A stretch of DNA of 64,000 bases from assembly GCA_016787525.1 (NCBI GenBank), contig JAEUUP010000136.1:124001-188000 (forward strand), read 5' to 3'. The translations under genes were made by a program, and so were the position numbers. This DNA is from Saprospiraceae bacterium. GTDB lineage: Bacteria > Bacteroidota > Bacteroidia > Chitinophagales > Saprospiraceae. Positions 44,951 to 54,095 of the stretch are shown here, in pieces. The notes beneath the pieces are model-generated. The model searched no databases. It saw only the letters and a list, made by a program, of their open reading frames with translations, and was not told the DNA's origin. How positions within the stretch are numbered: position 1 is the first letter of the stretch; the number at the start of each line of letters is the position of its first letter.

Positions 44951-47365
44951 CTAATTGGCTTTCAAATCAGCAGGAATGGCTGGCGGAATAGATTGGCAAA
45001 TATCTTTACCTGACTTGTCACGAATATACAACTCGACACGACGATTATACTTACGACCATTGTCATCGTCCGTATTTTTTGCCACAGGTGCGCGTTTACC
45101 ACTCTTTTCTGTCAAAACGCGTGAGGCATCAATGCCCATTTTAACCAATGCAGCTTTGGCATTTGTTGCACGACGACTTGATAGGGCTTCGTTGTAGGCA
45201 TCAGAGCCTCTGATATCAGTATGCGCACTCAATACACCAACGTAATCTTTATGCTCTTTTAAGATTTTCGCCATTTCTGCCAATTCTTTTTGTGCATCTG
45301 AGCGAATATTATCCTTGTCGAAGTCAAAGAAAATCCAATTCAGGTCGCAGCTTGGAGCAGTAGGAGTAGCTGCCGCCGCCGCTGTTGCCGCTGTTGCTTT
45401 GGGCGTTTCAACGATTTTGGCAGTATCAACAGCTGGAGTTGTTGTCACAGCTGCTTTAGGTACTACTGTTTCCGTTTTTCCGCAACCTTTACCAAATAGC
45501 CACCACGCCAATAAGGCTAAAAGTGGTAACAAAAGCCACCACAACCAACTTGGCAAGCCTCCAGCCATAGCTTCTTCTGCTACGGGTGCTATTGGAGCTG
45601 CCGCTACCACAGGTTTAGGTTCTGGTTTAGGCTCTGCTTTGATTGCCGCTGTTGCCGCCGCCGCCGCTGCTGCCATTGCCAAAGGTGCGCCCAAGCCTAC
45701 TTTGGCACCAGCTTTGTCTGGATTCAAGAAAGGTGCTGCAGCATAGACAGCTGCTAAGCTATCGTATGCACATGAACGAGCGATTTCTTTACCATCAGCA
45801 TTTCTCAATACGATAAAGTAATGGTTTAGACCTATTTTTTTAATTTCGTAGCGTTCTTTGACGAGCATATTTTTTACGACATCTTCCATATCTGAATCTC
45901 GCTCTTTGGCAGTCATGTGACCTTCACTGCGCAGCGATACGTCATCGTCTTCATCAACTACAGCAAAATAATATTTGCCTGTACGTTGACTGATGAACAC
46001 ACGGAAACCATCGCGAGGAGCTGTCATGTGACCATGATATTCGCGACAAGGCAAATAATCATCTTCAACATCAGCAGCAGGTTCTGATACTGAGGGGGTA
46101 TTATCGGTCAAACCCAATCCACGACTACCGATTTCCGCTGCAGCTACTGCACCACCAAGACCCAATAATGGGAACATCGCACCTACAGCGTCTATACTAT
46201 CCTTCGGACAAGAACGAGCAATTTCTTGATGGTTGCCAGCTTTCAGAATGACGAAATGTTTGCCCATCATTTCTTTTATTTCGTAACGATCTTTGTTGTC
46301 GCGATTGCGCATAACAGAATTCATACCATTGTCGCGTGCGGCCACTGTCGGATAACCTTCTGAACGCATTTTGACACGCCCATTGTCATCCAACCATGCA
46401 AAATAGTATAAATTGTTGGTATGTTGAAAACGAACGAAACCATTCTCATCGGCTTCGTCATGCCCATCATATTGACGACATGCTAAATAATCGTCATCGT
46501 GATTACCACTTTTCGCACTGGCAGCAGCACTAGCTGCTGCTGCTGCCGCCGCTTCTTCGGCTGCTTTGAGTCGTGCGGCTTCTGCTTTGAGTCTTGCCGC
46601 TTCAGCACGTGCGCTGGGGTAAAGTGCTTGTGCCGTTGCTGCAGAATCATAAGGACAAGAACGAGCAATTTCTTGATGATTACCTGCTTTTAGGATGACA
46701 AAATGGCGACCCATCTTTTCAAAAGTGGCATAACGCTCTTCCAAACCTCTGTTTTTTACCACTGATTCTAAGCCTTTGTCGCGAGCAGATGTTGTTGGGT
46801 AGCCTTCAGAGCGCATCAACAGGTTATTCTCGTCATCGTACCATGCAAAATAGTGATTGCCGTTGCTATGGGTAAATTTCACCATGCCTGCATGACCGTC
46901 AATGCCGACATCTGGATGCCCTTCATATTCTTTGCAAGCCAAATAATCGTCGTCCAAGCGGTCGTTGGCGCGTTCTTTTTCGGCAGCTTTACCACCTCTC
47001 GTTTTTTCACCAGTCAGATAAGGTATCATTTCCAAGGCTACTGCTTCGGATTCGCAAGAGCAGGAACGTGCAATTTCTCGATAGTTGGCAGCTCTCAACG
47101 AAACAAAATACTTTCCACCCTCTTCTTTGACTGAATAAAAGTCGCGATTTGTGCGGTTTTTTATGACCGATTGAATACCATTTTCGCGTGCGGCGGCTTG
47201 TGGATAGCCTTCACTTTTCAATAGTACTTTACCATCAGCGTCTAATAGTGCGAAAAAATAGCGTTGACTTTCTGTGTGATAAAAAGCTGTAAAACCATTT
47301 TCAGTTGGGTGGGCAGGTTGATTCTCGTAATCGGTACAACCTAAGTAGTCCTCATATTGAGCCAT
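44951..47365 (-). CDS. Four DUF1508 modules - membrane helix - OmpA peptidoglycan-binding domain
   Basis: The 804-residue protein has four copies of a ~110-residue module (starts near residues 4, 140, 290, 435). Each holds Y(F)FAxxDxxGxxxxRSEGYPxxxARDxGxxSVxKNR, then F(V)ILKxxNxxEIARSC, the DUF1508/YegP pattern. An Ala/Glu-rich linker follows, then a membrane helix at about 615-640 (WLWWLLLPLLALLAWWLF) and a C-terminal OmpA domain (SAHTDIRGSDAYNEALSSRRA ... NRRVELYI). It has no N-terminal signal peptide, so the modules should face the cytoplasm and the OmpA domain the periplasmic wall. Its job is unknown. A 10-mer (46088) encodes PSV. Confidence 0.8.
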   Translation of the reverse strand: MAQYEDYLGCTDYENQPAHPTENGFTAFYHTESQRYFFALLDADGKVLLKSEGYPQAAARENGIQSVIKNRTNRDFYSVKEEGGKYFVSLRAANYREIARSCSCESEAVALEMIPYLTGEKTRGGKAAEKERANDRLDDDYLACKEYEGHPDVGIDGHAGMVKFTHSNGNHYFAWYDDENNLLMRSEGYPTTSARDKGLESVVKNRGLEERYATFEKMGRHFVILKAGNHQEIARSCPYDSAATAQALYPSARAEAARLKAEAARLKAAEEAAAAAAASAAASAKSGNHDDDYLACRQYDGHDEADENGFVRFQHTNNLYYFAWLDDNGRVKMRSEGYPTVAARDNGMNSVMRNRDNKDRYEIKEMMGKHFVILKAGNHQEIARSCPKDSIDAVGAMFPLLGLGGAVAAAEIGSRGLGLTDNTPSVSEPAADVEDDYLPCREYHGHMTAPRDGFRVFISQRTGKYYFAVVDEDDDVSLRSEGHMTAKERDSDMEDVVKNMLVKERYEIKKIGLNHYFIVLRNADGKEIARSCAYDSLAAVYAAAPFLNPDKAGAKVGLGAPLAMAAAAAAATAAIKAEPKPEPKPVVAAAPIAPVAEEAMAGGLPSWLWWLLLPLLALLAWWLFGKGCGKTETVVPKAAVTTTPAVDTAKIVETPKATAATAAAAATPTAPSCDLNWIFFDFDKDNIRSDAQKELAEMAKILKEHKDYVGVLSAHTDIRGSDAYNEALSSRRATNAKAALVKMGIDASRVLTEKSGKRAPVAKNTDDDNGRKYNRRVELYIRDKSGKDICQSIPPAIPADLKAN

Positions 47366-47739
47366 AGTTTTCTGTTTTGTTAGTGAAAAAATATTGTTTC
47401 CTCAAAAAAATATTTCTAAAATTAAAACATTATTCGCTGAAAATGTACTTTTTCATCATTTTTTTGCAAATATTGTTTAATTTTCTTGCATAAAAAATCA
47501 TAGAGTTATTGGTTGCTAAAATTTTATTTTTGTTGGTAATTGATAATCATAAATTTACAAAATAGATAATTTGACATAGAATGTTATTGTATTGTGAGAA
47601 AAAGGCTCAGTTTTAGAAAAAATACTGAGGGGTATGAAAAACAAAAGTCTCCCACCCTAAAAAGGGTGGGAGACTTTTGTTTAATTGTATTTTGCGAAAA
47701 GCTGGATGTAATGAGTATATTATAATAATTCATTATTTC
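47366..47739. other. Intergenic region
   Basis: AT-rich sequence upstream of the OmpA-domain gene, with a 10-mer at 47623-47632 and the terminator at 47641-47680 for the DUF2795 gene. Otherwise featureless. Confidence 0.5.
47641..47680 (-). terminator. Terminator of the DUF2795 gene
   Basis: Perfect 18-bp stem 47641-47658 with 47663-47680 and a 4-nt loop; T5 follows on the minus strand. A 10-mer lies 8 bp beyond. Confidence 0.9.
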
Positions 47740-47961
47740 CTAGTATTCGTCTTCATTGAAAAAGAAGTCGTCTTTTCGCGGGTAGTCAGGCCAGATGTCT
47801 TCTATTCCTTCATACAATTCATTTTCTTCATCAAGAGCTTGTAAGTTTTCGATTACTTCAAGCGGTGCACCCGAACGAATTGAATAATCTACTAACTCGT
47901 CACGTGTTGCTGGCCATGGTGCATCTTCCAAATACGAAGCTAATTCAAGCGTCCAATACAT
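47740..47961 (-). CDS. DUF2795 family small acidic protein
   Basis: The 73-residue protein matches DUF2795: WPATRDELVDYSIRSGAPLEVIENLQAL, EGIEDIWPDYP, DDFFFNEDEY. It is a short, strongly acidic cytoplasmic protein found widely in Bacteroidota; its function is not known to me. Confidence 0.85.
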   Translation of the reverse strand: MYWTLELASYLEDAPWPATRDELVDYSIRSGAPLEVIENLQALDEENELYEGIEDIWPDYPRKDDFFFNEDEY

Positions 47962-48303
47962 ATTATAAATGATTTTTGTTTACAAAAAGAGAGGTTGATA
48001 AAAGAATTATTGATATTGATAAAACAATTTTTTCAAAAAGTGTGCAAAAGTAATTTTTCAATCCAATTATTACCAAATCCGCAGCAAAAAAAATTAGATA
48101 ATTTTTGTCTTAAAAAGAACGAAAACCAAGGTCAAAAATTTCATCTTTTTTACTGAGGGGGTATATTTTTTTTAGTCTGTTCATATAAATCAAAAAAGCG
48201 AAGTTCGGATAGAACCCGCTTCTTTGACTAAAAAACAACATTAAAAACTTAAGTTTATTTTTGATGTGCATTTGCAAAAATACACGAGTTATCGGCTACT
48301 ATT
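47962..48303. other. Intergenic region between queA and DUF2795 genes
   Basis: Contains a 10-mer at 48151-48160 and the queA terminator at 48190-48225. No promoter pair identified. Confidence 0.5.
48190..48225 (-). terminator. queA terminator
   Basis: Stem AAGCGAAGTTC / GAACCCGCTT with one mismatch and T6 on the minus strand, about 80 bp past the queA stop. Confidence 0.7.
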
Positions 48304-49368
48304 TTACAAAATCAACATCGCATCGCCATAGCTGTAGAAACGATAATCTTCTTTGATAGCTTGATGATAGGCTTCCATCACCAACTCATAACCTCCGAAA
48401 GCGCAAACCATGATGAGAACGCTTGATTTAGGCAGATGAAAGTTGGTAATCATCGAATTTGCTACATGAAAATCGTAAGGCGGAAAAATAAATTTATTTG
48501 TCCAACCTTCGGCTGCCTTTAATTGGTTTTGAGCTGTCACCGCTGATTCTATTGTGCGCATAACTGTCGTACCAACCGAACATATCTTTCTTTCGCTTTC
48601 CTTGGCTGCATTCACAATATTAGCAGCTTTTTCTGATATTCTAAAATATTCTGCCTCCATTTTGTGTTTTGACAAATCTTCGACATCGATTGTGCGGAAA
48701 GTGCCAAGACCAATGTGCAAGGTTATTTCAGAGAAATTCACACCTTTGAGTTCCAAACGCTTCATCAACTCGCGGCTGAAGTGTAAACCCGCTGTAGGTG
48801 CAGCTACAGCACCAACTGTTTTGGCATATACGGTTTGATAGCGTTCTTTATCCTCATCATTAGCATCACGACCGATGTATTTTGGCAATGGCGTGTTGCC
48901 CAAATAGTTCAAGTCGCGTTCAAATTCTTCATCCGTACCATCATATAAAAAGCGAATGGTTCGGCCACGTGATGTTGTGTTATCAACTACCTCTGCTACT
49001 AAAACTTCATTGCCTTTTTTGTCGTCGAAATAAAGTTTGTTTCCAACACGAATTTTACGAGCAGGGTCAACTAAAACATCCCACAATTTTGCTTCATGGT
49101 TGAGTTCACGCAACAAGAAAACTTCAATTGTCGAACCTGTTTTTTCTTTTTTACCATAAAGGCGTGCAGGAAATACTTTAGTATCGTTAAAAATCATGAC
49201 ATCGCCATCGTCAAAATAGTTCAACAAGTCTTTAAAAACCTTGTGTTCTATTTTTCCTGTGTCACGGTGTAAAACCATCAAGCGGCTTTCATCACGATTG
49301 GGTGCAGGATGTTGGGCAATGTGTTTTTTGTCTAACTCAAAATTAAAATTCGATAATTTTGTACGCAT
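48304..49368 (-). CDS. queA: tRNA preQ1(34) S-adenosylmethionine ribosyltransferase-isomerase
   Basis: The 354-residue protein starts [30 protein letters not shown] and has [26 protein letters not shown] and [13 protein letters not shown], the QueA landmarks. It transfers ribose from SAM to preQ1 in tRNA, making epoxyqueuosine. No other queuosine gene is in the window. Confidence 0.96.
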   Translation of the reverse strand: MRTKLSNFNFELDKKHIAQHPAPNRDESRLMVLHRDTGKIEHKVFKDLLNYFDDGDVMIFNDTKVFPARLYGKKEKTGSTIEVFLLRELNHEAKLWDVLVDPARKIRVGNKLYFDDKKGNEVLVAEVVDNTTSRGRTIRFLYDGTDEEFERDLNYLGNTPLPKYIGRDANDEDKERYQTVYAKTVGAVAAPTAGLHFSRELMKRLELKGVNFSEITLHIGLGTFRTIDVEDLSKHKMEAEYFRISEKAANIVNAAKESERKICSVGTTVMRTIESAVTAQNQLKAAEGWTNKFIFPPYDFHVANSMITNFHLPKSSVLIMVCAFGGYELVMEAYHQAIKEDYRFYSYGDAMLIL

Positions 49369-49586
49369 ACGTTATTGATATTTTTTATCTATCAGTTTGA
49401 TTACCAATGTTTTATGATGAAAATAAAAGGTGCTTTGTCAAACAGCCTGCAAAAATACGTTTTTTTATCTCTATTGAACGCTATTCCGCAAATGAAAAAT
49501 GATTTTCTTGAAAAAAAGTTTATTATTATTGTTTTTTTTTCAACTTATGTGTGTAAAAAATTTTCAGCTACCCCCTCAGTATCCAG

Positions 49587-50111
49587 CTATTTCCTTTTGT
49601 AGCTTTTCTCAAATACAGCCCAATTCGTCGTCTTATGACTATCAGTTGCAAAGTAAGCGATGATTTTTTCAAATTCTGCCGCCCGACGATAGCCTCCGAT
49701 GGCTTGTATCACTTTGCCTTTTTCATCTAAAATAACGATGGTCGGAAAGCTCAGATTGCCATTCAGCCATTTAGCCGCTAAGGAATGGTAGCGACCACTA
49801 TTTTTAGGTCTCACAACTTTATAGGTCGTGCCACCCCAAGTGACATCGCCCAATTGCTCGCTGTTGAATTGCACAGGGATATAGGATTCATTCAAAATTT
49901 TAGCGACATGCGCATTGGGGAAAGTGGATTTATCCATCTCTTTGCACCAACCACACCAGTTAGCATAGACTTTGACCATGATTTTTTTGCCTGATTGAGC
50001 TGCGACTTGTTCTGCCTCTTCGATTTTATACCATTTCACTTGGGCATGGGCTGCGATAGAAAAATGAGCAACGATGAAGAAAATGAGCAAAAAAAATTTT
50101 TCGTAATTCAT
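49587..50111 (-). CDS. Secreted thioredoxin-fold protein
   Basis: The 174-residue product has a signal peptide (FFLLIFFIVAHFSIAAHAQ) and a thioredoxin domain with active-site CGWC (Cys53, Cys56) in YANWCGWCKEMD and a cis-Pro region LSFPTIVILDEKGKVI. It should act as a periplasmic thiol-disulfide enzyme, similar to DUF255/thioredoxin_7 proteins. A 10-mer lies just past its stop (49572-49581). Confidence 0.85.
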   Translation of the reverse strand: MNYEKFFLLIFFIVAHFSIAAHAQVKWYKIEEAEQVAAQSGKKIMVKVYANWCGWCKEMDKSTFPNAHVAKILNESYIPVQFNSEQLGDVTWGGTTYKVVRPKNSGRYHSLAAKWLNGNLSFPTIVILDEKGKVIQAIGGYRRAAEFEKIIAYFATDSHKTTNWAVFEKSYKRK

Positions 50112-50136
50112 TGAAAAGTAGTGATTTATATTTTGA

Positions 50137-50168
50137 AAGGTCGGCGAGGATACAACCGTGCCGACCTT
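50137..50168. terminator. Terminator, GGTCGGCGA family
   Basis: Stem AAGGTCGGC / GCCGACCTT between the nuclease and thioredoxin genes, nearly the same as at 34154 and 56412. Confidence 0.7.
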
Positions 50169-50204
50169 AGAAATGATTTACGATACAGTAGACAAAAATT
50201 AGTC

Positions 50205-51365
50205 CTAAAATTCAATTTTATCAAAAGAATCAATACGTTCTGGGTGCGCCTCGAAGGTGAGCGAGCGTGTACTTTTCTTTTGGATAGGATCGTAGTCGTT
50301 CAGACCAAACTTTATTTTTGTCAAATCTTCAATTTCTGAAATGGCAACTTGATATGTTTCAAACTGCTCATAAACAAAACTACGTGTGACGATGTCTTCA
50401 ATCAAATCATTCTGCTGAATAATATATCCTGTTGCCGACGGCACACCATCGTCTTTTATCATCACGATGATTTTCCAAAACTGGTCTGGAATTTTCACCC
50501 CATTGAATACACCATCTTTGTCGTCGAAGACTGGACCCGTGAAAACCGAGATTTTTAAGCCATATTTTCGGGCATTTTTTAGAGCATAAGTCTCCAAACC
50601 CAACCAGCGTTTGGCGTTTCTGTTCAAGTCTTTGTGTTGTGGCGCAGCATTGGTGAGGTGGAATGTATCGTTATTTGCTTTCAGAGCCTCTTCCAAAGTA
50701 TCACCCCAAAGGGCATCTTCGCGACGTACTTGATGACCAATATCAAAATCATTTTTGCCATAGAACGAATCATCCAACTGTTTGTCTTTGGCGATGCGTG
50801 GGTCTAAATACCATTTGTCACGTCCGATTTCAGTCCGACTTGGCACATCTCCCAATTTTTCATAGCTCAATCCATCAATATTGACCGCTGTAAAAAAAGG
50901 CATTTTGCGTTCACCATTCATCACAACGCTAAAATGATGGTATTTCAATTCCTTTTTAGCCCCCTCAGTAGTCAATGCTATTTGGGACTGCAATTCCTTT
51001 GGAATTTTTGGGAGTGGTACTTTAACGCTCAAAAATTCAGGATTGTAACCTTTGCGGTTACTGTAATCGGGATCAATTTTCACAGCTCCCGTTGCGTTAC
51101 CTGTTGATTTATCTTCTTTATCTGTGTTTTTGCTTTTAGGTTTTTCTTCGGTTTTAGGTTTTTCTTCGATTTGGGGTTTCGATTTTGTTTCAGTTTTTGA
51201 AGGTATCACGATGTCAGCATTACGCTCCACAGGTTTTTCTTTTTTCACTTCGGAGCTTTTAGGAGATGTTTTTTTAGGGGTAGGAGCGTCTTTTAAATCT
51301 TTGACGCTGAATATTTTTGAAATCCAGCCAGCTATTTTTTTTATAATATTACCAACACTATCCAT
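50205..51365 (-). CDS. DNA/RNA non-specific endonuclease (NUC1-type, beta-beta-alpha metal)
   Basis: The 386-residue protein has the nuclease core with DIGHQVRREDALWG (DRGH-type motif; His is the base) and NDTFHLTNAAPQHKDLNRN for the metal-binding Asn. The first ~125 residues are Lys/Pro/Glu-rich and disordered (TPKKTSPKSSEVKKEKP). The start MDSVGNIIKKIAGWISKIF is an amphipathic helix, not a standard signal peptide. Export route and target are unclear; a toxin-like or cell-bound role is possible. A 10-mer (50961) encodes TEG. Confidence 0.85.
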   Translation of the reverse strand: MDSVGNIIKKIAGWISKIFSVKDLKDAPTPKKTSPKSSEVKKEKPVERNADIVIPSKTETKSKPQIEEKPKTEEKPKSKNTDKEDKSTGNATGAVKIDPDYSNRKGYNPEFLSVKVPLPKIPKELQSQIALTTEGAKKELKYHHFSVVMNGERKMPFFTAVNIDGLSYEKLGDVPSRTEIGRDKWYLDPRIAKDKQLDDSFYGKNDFDIGHQVRREDALWGDTLEEALKANNDTFHLTNAAPQHKDLNRNAKRWLGLETYALKNARKYGLKISVFTGPVFDDKDGVFNGVKIPDQFWKIIVMIKDDGVPSATGYIIQQNDLIEDIVTRSFVYEQFETYQVAISEIEDLTKIKFGLNDYDPIQKKSTRSLTFEAHPERIDSFDKIEF

Positions 51366-51516
51366 TATAGTTACGTTTAATGATTAAAAATTAGGTTTTA
51401 GAATTTCTTAGATGTGAACCCATATCAGCATTGAAGTCACAAATTACTTGTTTTTCAGTGCATTTTAATAGCTATAAGGTAGATTTTTGAATTTTTTCAC
51501 ACAATAAAATATCGTT

Positions 51517-53871
51517 ATGAAGTTTTACGCCATTCTGGTTGCTACGTTTTTGACAATAACGCTTTGCGCTTCTCCAACAAATATTTCAACCCATATCAAA
51601 ACTGATCAATTCGGTTATCGGCAAGCTGACGCTAAAATAGCCATTATCGCACAACCGCAAATGGGTTTCAATGCACCAAGTAGTTATACACCTGGTTCAA
51701 CATTTAAAATACGTCGTTGGAGCGACGATGTAGAAGTGTTTAGTGGGTCTATAGCCGCTTGGAACGGTGGCTCAACGCATACACAATCAGGCGACAAAGT
51801 CTGGTGGTTCGACTTTTCAAACTTAACAACAGCAGGCGAATATTATGTTTATGACCCTACAAATAATATCGGTTCGTACAAATTTATGATTAGCAATGAC
51901 GTTTTTACTTCAGTTTTGATGATGGCCTCAAAAGCCTTATTCTATCAACGGTGCGGAACGAATATTTCAGCCACTCACGGTGGGCATTGGACACATTCAG
52001 TGTGTCATATCAACAGCAATCAAGATATATTGTGTCGAGATGTAGAAAATCCCAACAACTCAGCAACGGCAAAAGACTTATCAGGTGGTTGGCACGATGC
52101 GGGCGACTACAATAAATATGTCAATTTCACCTATTCTACGGTGCATAACCTGCTTTTTGCCTACCAAGAGAACCCCTCAGTATTTGCGGACAATTGGGGT
52201 ATTCCAGAAAGTGGAAATGGTATTCCCGATATATTGGACGAAGTCAAATATGAATTGGATTGGCTAATAAAAATGCAACAGACCGATGGTTCTGTATTGA
52301 GTAAAGTGTCAGTCACCGACTTTAGCAGTGCCAGTCCACCGAGTGGTGACGGTAATGCGCGCTATTGGGGGCGAGCTTCCACGAGTTCTACGCTGACAGT
52401 GGCTTCTCTTTTTGCACACGCTTCGGTTGTTTTTAATAGTATCAACAATACTTATGCAACTTCTTTGAAAAATAAAGCAGAACTCGCGTGGACTTGGGCG
52501 GTCGCAAATCCGAATGTGACATTTGCAAATACAGGTTTTCAAAGTGCAGACCCCGAAGTATCGAGCTACGATTCAGATGCTCGTAAAACTTGTGCCGCTG
52601 CTATGCTGTACTCAGCGACGAATAACTCGACTTATAAGACGTATTTTGAAAACAACTACACCAATTTGCATCCTTACGCTTGGTACTATTTTTACACATT
52701 TGAAGGCACTTATGGTGATATTGCTTTGTACTACACCTCACTTTCAGGTATTACAAGTTCCGTAGCGAGCAATATTTTGAGCAGATTCAACACTTCTACG
52801 AACAGTAATGGCGATTTTTATCCCAATTTTACCAACCAAACGGATGCTTACAGGGCATATATGAAAGACAATGACTATGCTTGGGGCAACAATATGCAAA
52901 AATCATTGGTCGGCGTGATGTATGAAAGCATGATAAAATACAATCAAACACCTGCCAATCACACCAATTACCGCATCCAAGCCTTAGACTTTTTACATTT
53001 TTTGCACGGTACGAACCCCCTCAGTATTGTGATGTTATCTAATTCGGGCAGCATTGGTGCAGATAACTATGCAACTCAGATTTATCACGGTTGGACGGGT
53101 GATGGCTCAGTAGATGACCTTAATCCCATTCCAGGACTGATTACGGGTGGTTTTAATGGCAGTTTTACGGTGTCAACCATTTCACCGCCCGCAGGTCAAC
53201 CCATCCAAAAATCCTACAAAGATTGGAATACGAGTTGGCCCGAAAATTCTTGGGAAATCACTGAACCTGCGATTTATTATCAAGCGGCCTATATTCGATT
53301 AGTCTCTAAATATGCCACAACCAATGTCGTTTTGCCTGTAGAATTGACCGCTTTTGAAGCAAAAAAGAAAAGTAAAACAGAAGCCCTTTTGACTTGGGAA
53401 ATACTCACGGCATCATCTATTGACTACTTTTCCGTTGAAAAAAGTATTGATAATCAACATTTTGAAACTATTGGAACTGTTAAAAAAGCTGAAACAAATG
53501 TTTACGAATGGATTGACAAAACACCTCGGCAAGGACTCAACTATTATCGTCTCAAAATGATGGACAAAGAAGGTAAATATCATTACTCCGCCATAAAATC
53601 TTTGCTATTTGAACAAAATACACCCCTCAGTATTTCGCCTAATCCTGCGACTCATACCCTAAAAATCAGTATGCCCCATGTATCTGCAAAAAATATTATG
53701 ATCGAAATTTTTGATGATTTAGGGCATATTGTGGTGTCAAAAAAAATACAAAATACTGATTTACAGAAGGATATGCAGCTCGACATTAGTAGCTTGAGTA
53801 ATGGTGTCTATCATTTGAAGTTAACTTATGGCTCTATATTTGAAACTAAAAGCTTTGCGGTCGCACGTTAG
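51517..53871 (+). CDS. Glycoside hydrolase family 9 endoglucanase with T9SS sorting domain
   Basis: The 784-residue protein has a signal peptide (MKFYAILVATFLTITLCAS), a CelD_N Ig-like domain (IKTDQFGYRQADAKIAII, about 26-125), and a GH9 catalytic domain with GWHDAGDYNKY (191-201; D194/D197). HGTNPLSIVML follows, and ENSWEITEPAIYYQAA carries the acid Glu. A linker domain precedes a T9SS type A tail (LSISPNPATHTLKI ... SFAVAR). It should be secreted to cut beta-1,4-glucan. Three 10-mers (52173, 53017, 53623) encode PSV, PLS and PLS. Confidence 0.93.
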   Translation: MKFYAILVATFLTITLCASPTNISTHIKTDQFGYRQADAKIAIIAQPQMGFNAPSSYTPGSTFKIRRWSDDVEVFSGSIAAWNGGSTHTQSGDKVWWFDFSNLTTAGEYYVYDPTNNIGSYKFMISNDVFTSVLMMASKALFYQRCGTNISATHGGHWTHSVCHINSNQDILCRDVENPNNSATAKDLSGGWHDAGDYNKYVNFTYSTVHNLLFAYQENPSVFADNWGIPESGNGIPDILDEVKYELDWLIKMQQTDGSVLSKVSVTDFSSASPPSGDGNARYWGRASTSSTLTVASLFAHASVVFNSINNTYATSLKNKAELAWTWAVANPNVTFANTGFQSADPEVSSYDSDARKTCAAAMLYSATNNSTYKTYFENNYTNLHPYAWYYFYTFEGTYGDIALYYTSLSGITSSVASNILSRFNTSTNSNGDFYPNFTNQTDAYRAYMKDNDYAWGNNMQKSLVGVMYESMIKYNQTPANHTNYRIQALDFLHFLHGTNPLSIVMLSNSGSIGADNYATQIYHGWTGDGSVDDLNPIPGLITGGFNGSFTVSTISPPAGQPIQKSYKDWNTSWPENSWEITEPAIYYQAAYIRLVSKYATTNVVLPVELTAFEAKKKSKTEALLTWEILTASSIDYFSVEKSIDNQHFETIGTVKKAETNVYEWIDKTPRQGLNYYRLKMMDKEGKYHYSAIKSLLFEQNTPLSISPNPATHTLKISMPHVSAKNIMIEIFDDLGHIVVSKKIQNTDLQKDMQLDISSLSNGVYHLKLTYGSIFETKSFAVAR

Positions 53872-54095
53872 GTTTGGATTCGTGGGTTTTAGTGAAAAAT
53901 GTCTTAATCCAATAGTTCTTTGTGTCATTTGCTATTGATAAATGACACACAGACTATTGACCAATCGAACAATAAAAATGTTAACTTTGCCCGCTTTTTG
54001 ACCTAAAGGCAACATCTTGAAGCAAAAACCGTTTTTCAAAACGACTAAATCGCGCTTTGCGTTTTCACAAATTTCATAATCTCGTAAATCTCAGC

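Noticed and set aside
45315..45746. 143-codon Ala-rich frame opposite the OmpA-domain gene
   Set aside because: It is an antisense shadow of the Ala-rich linker of the minus-strand gene; there is no start context or recognisable domain.
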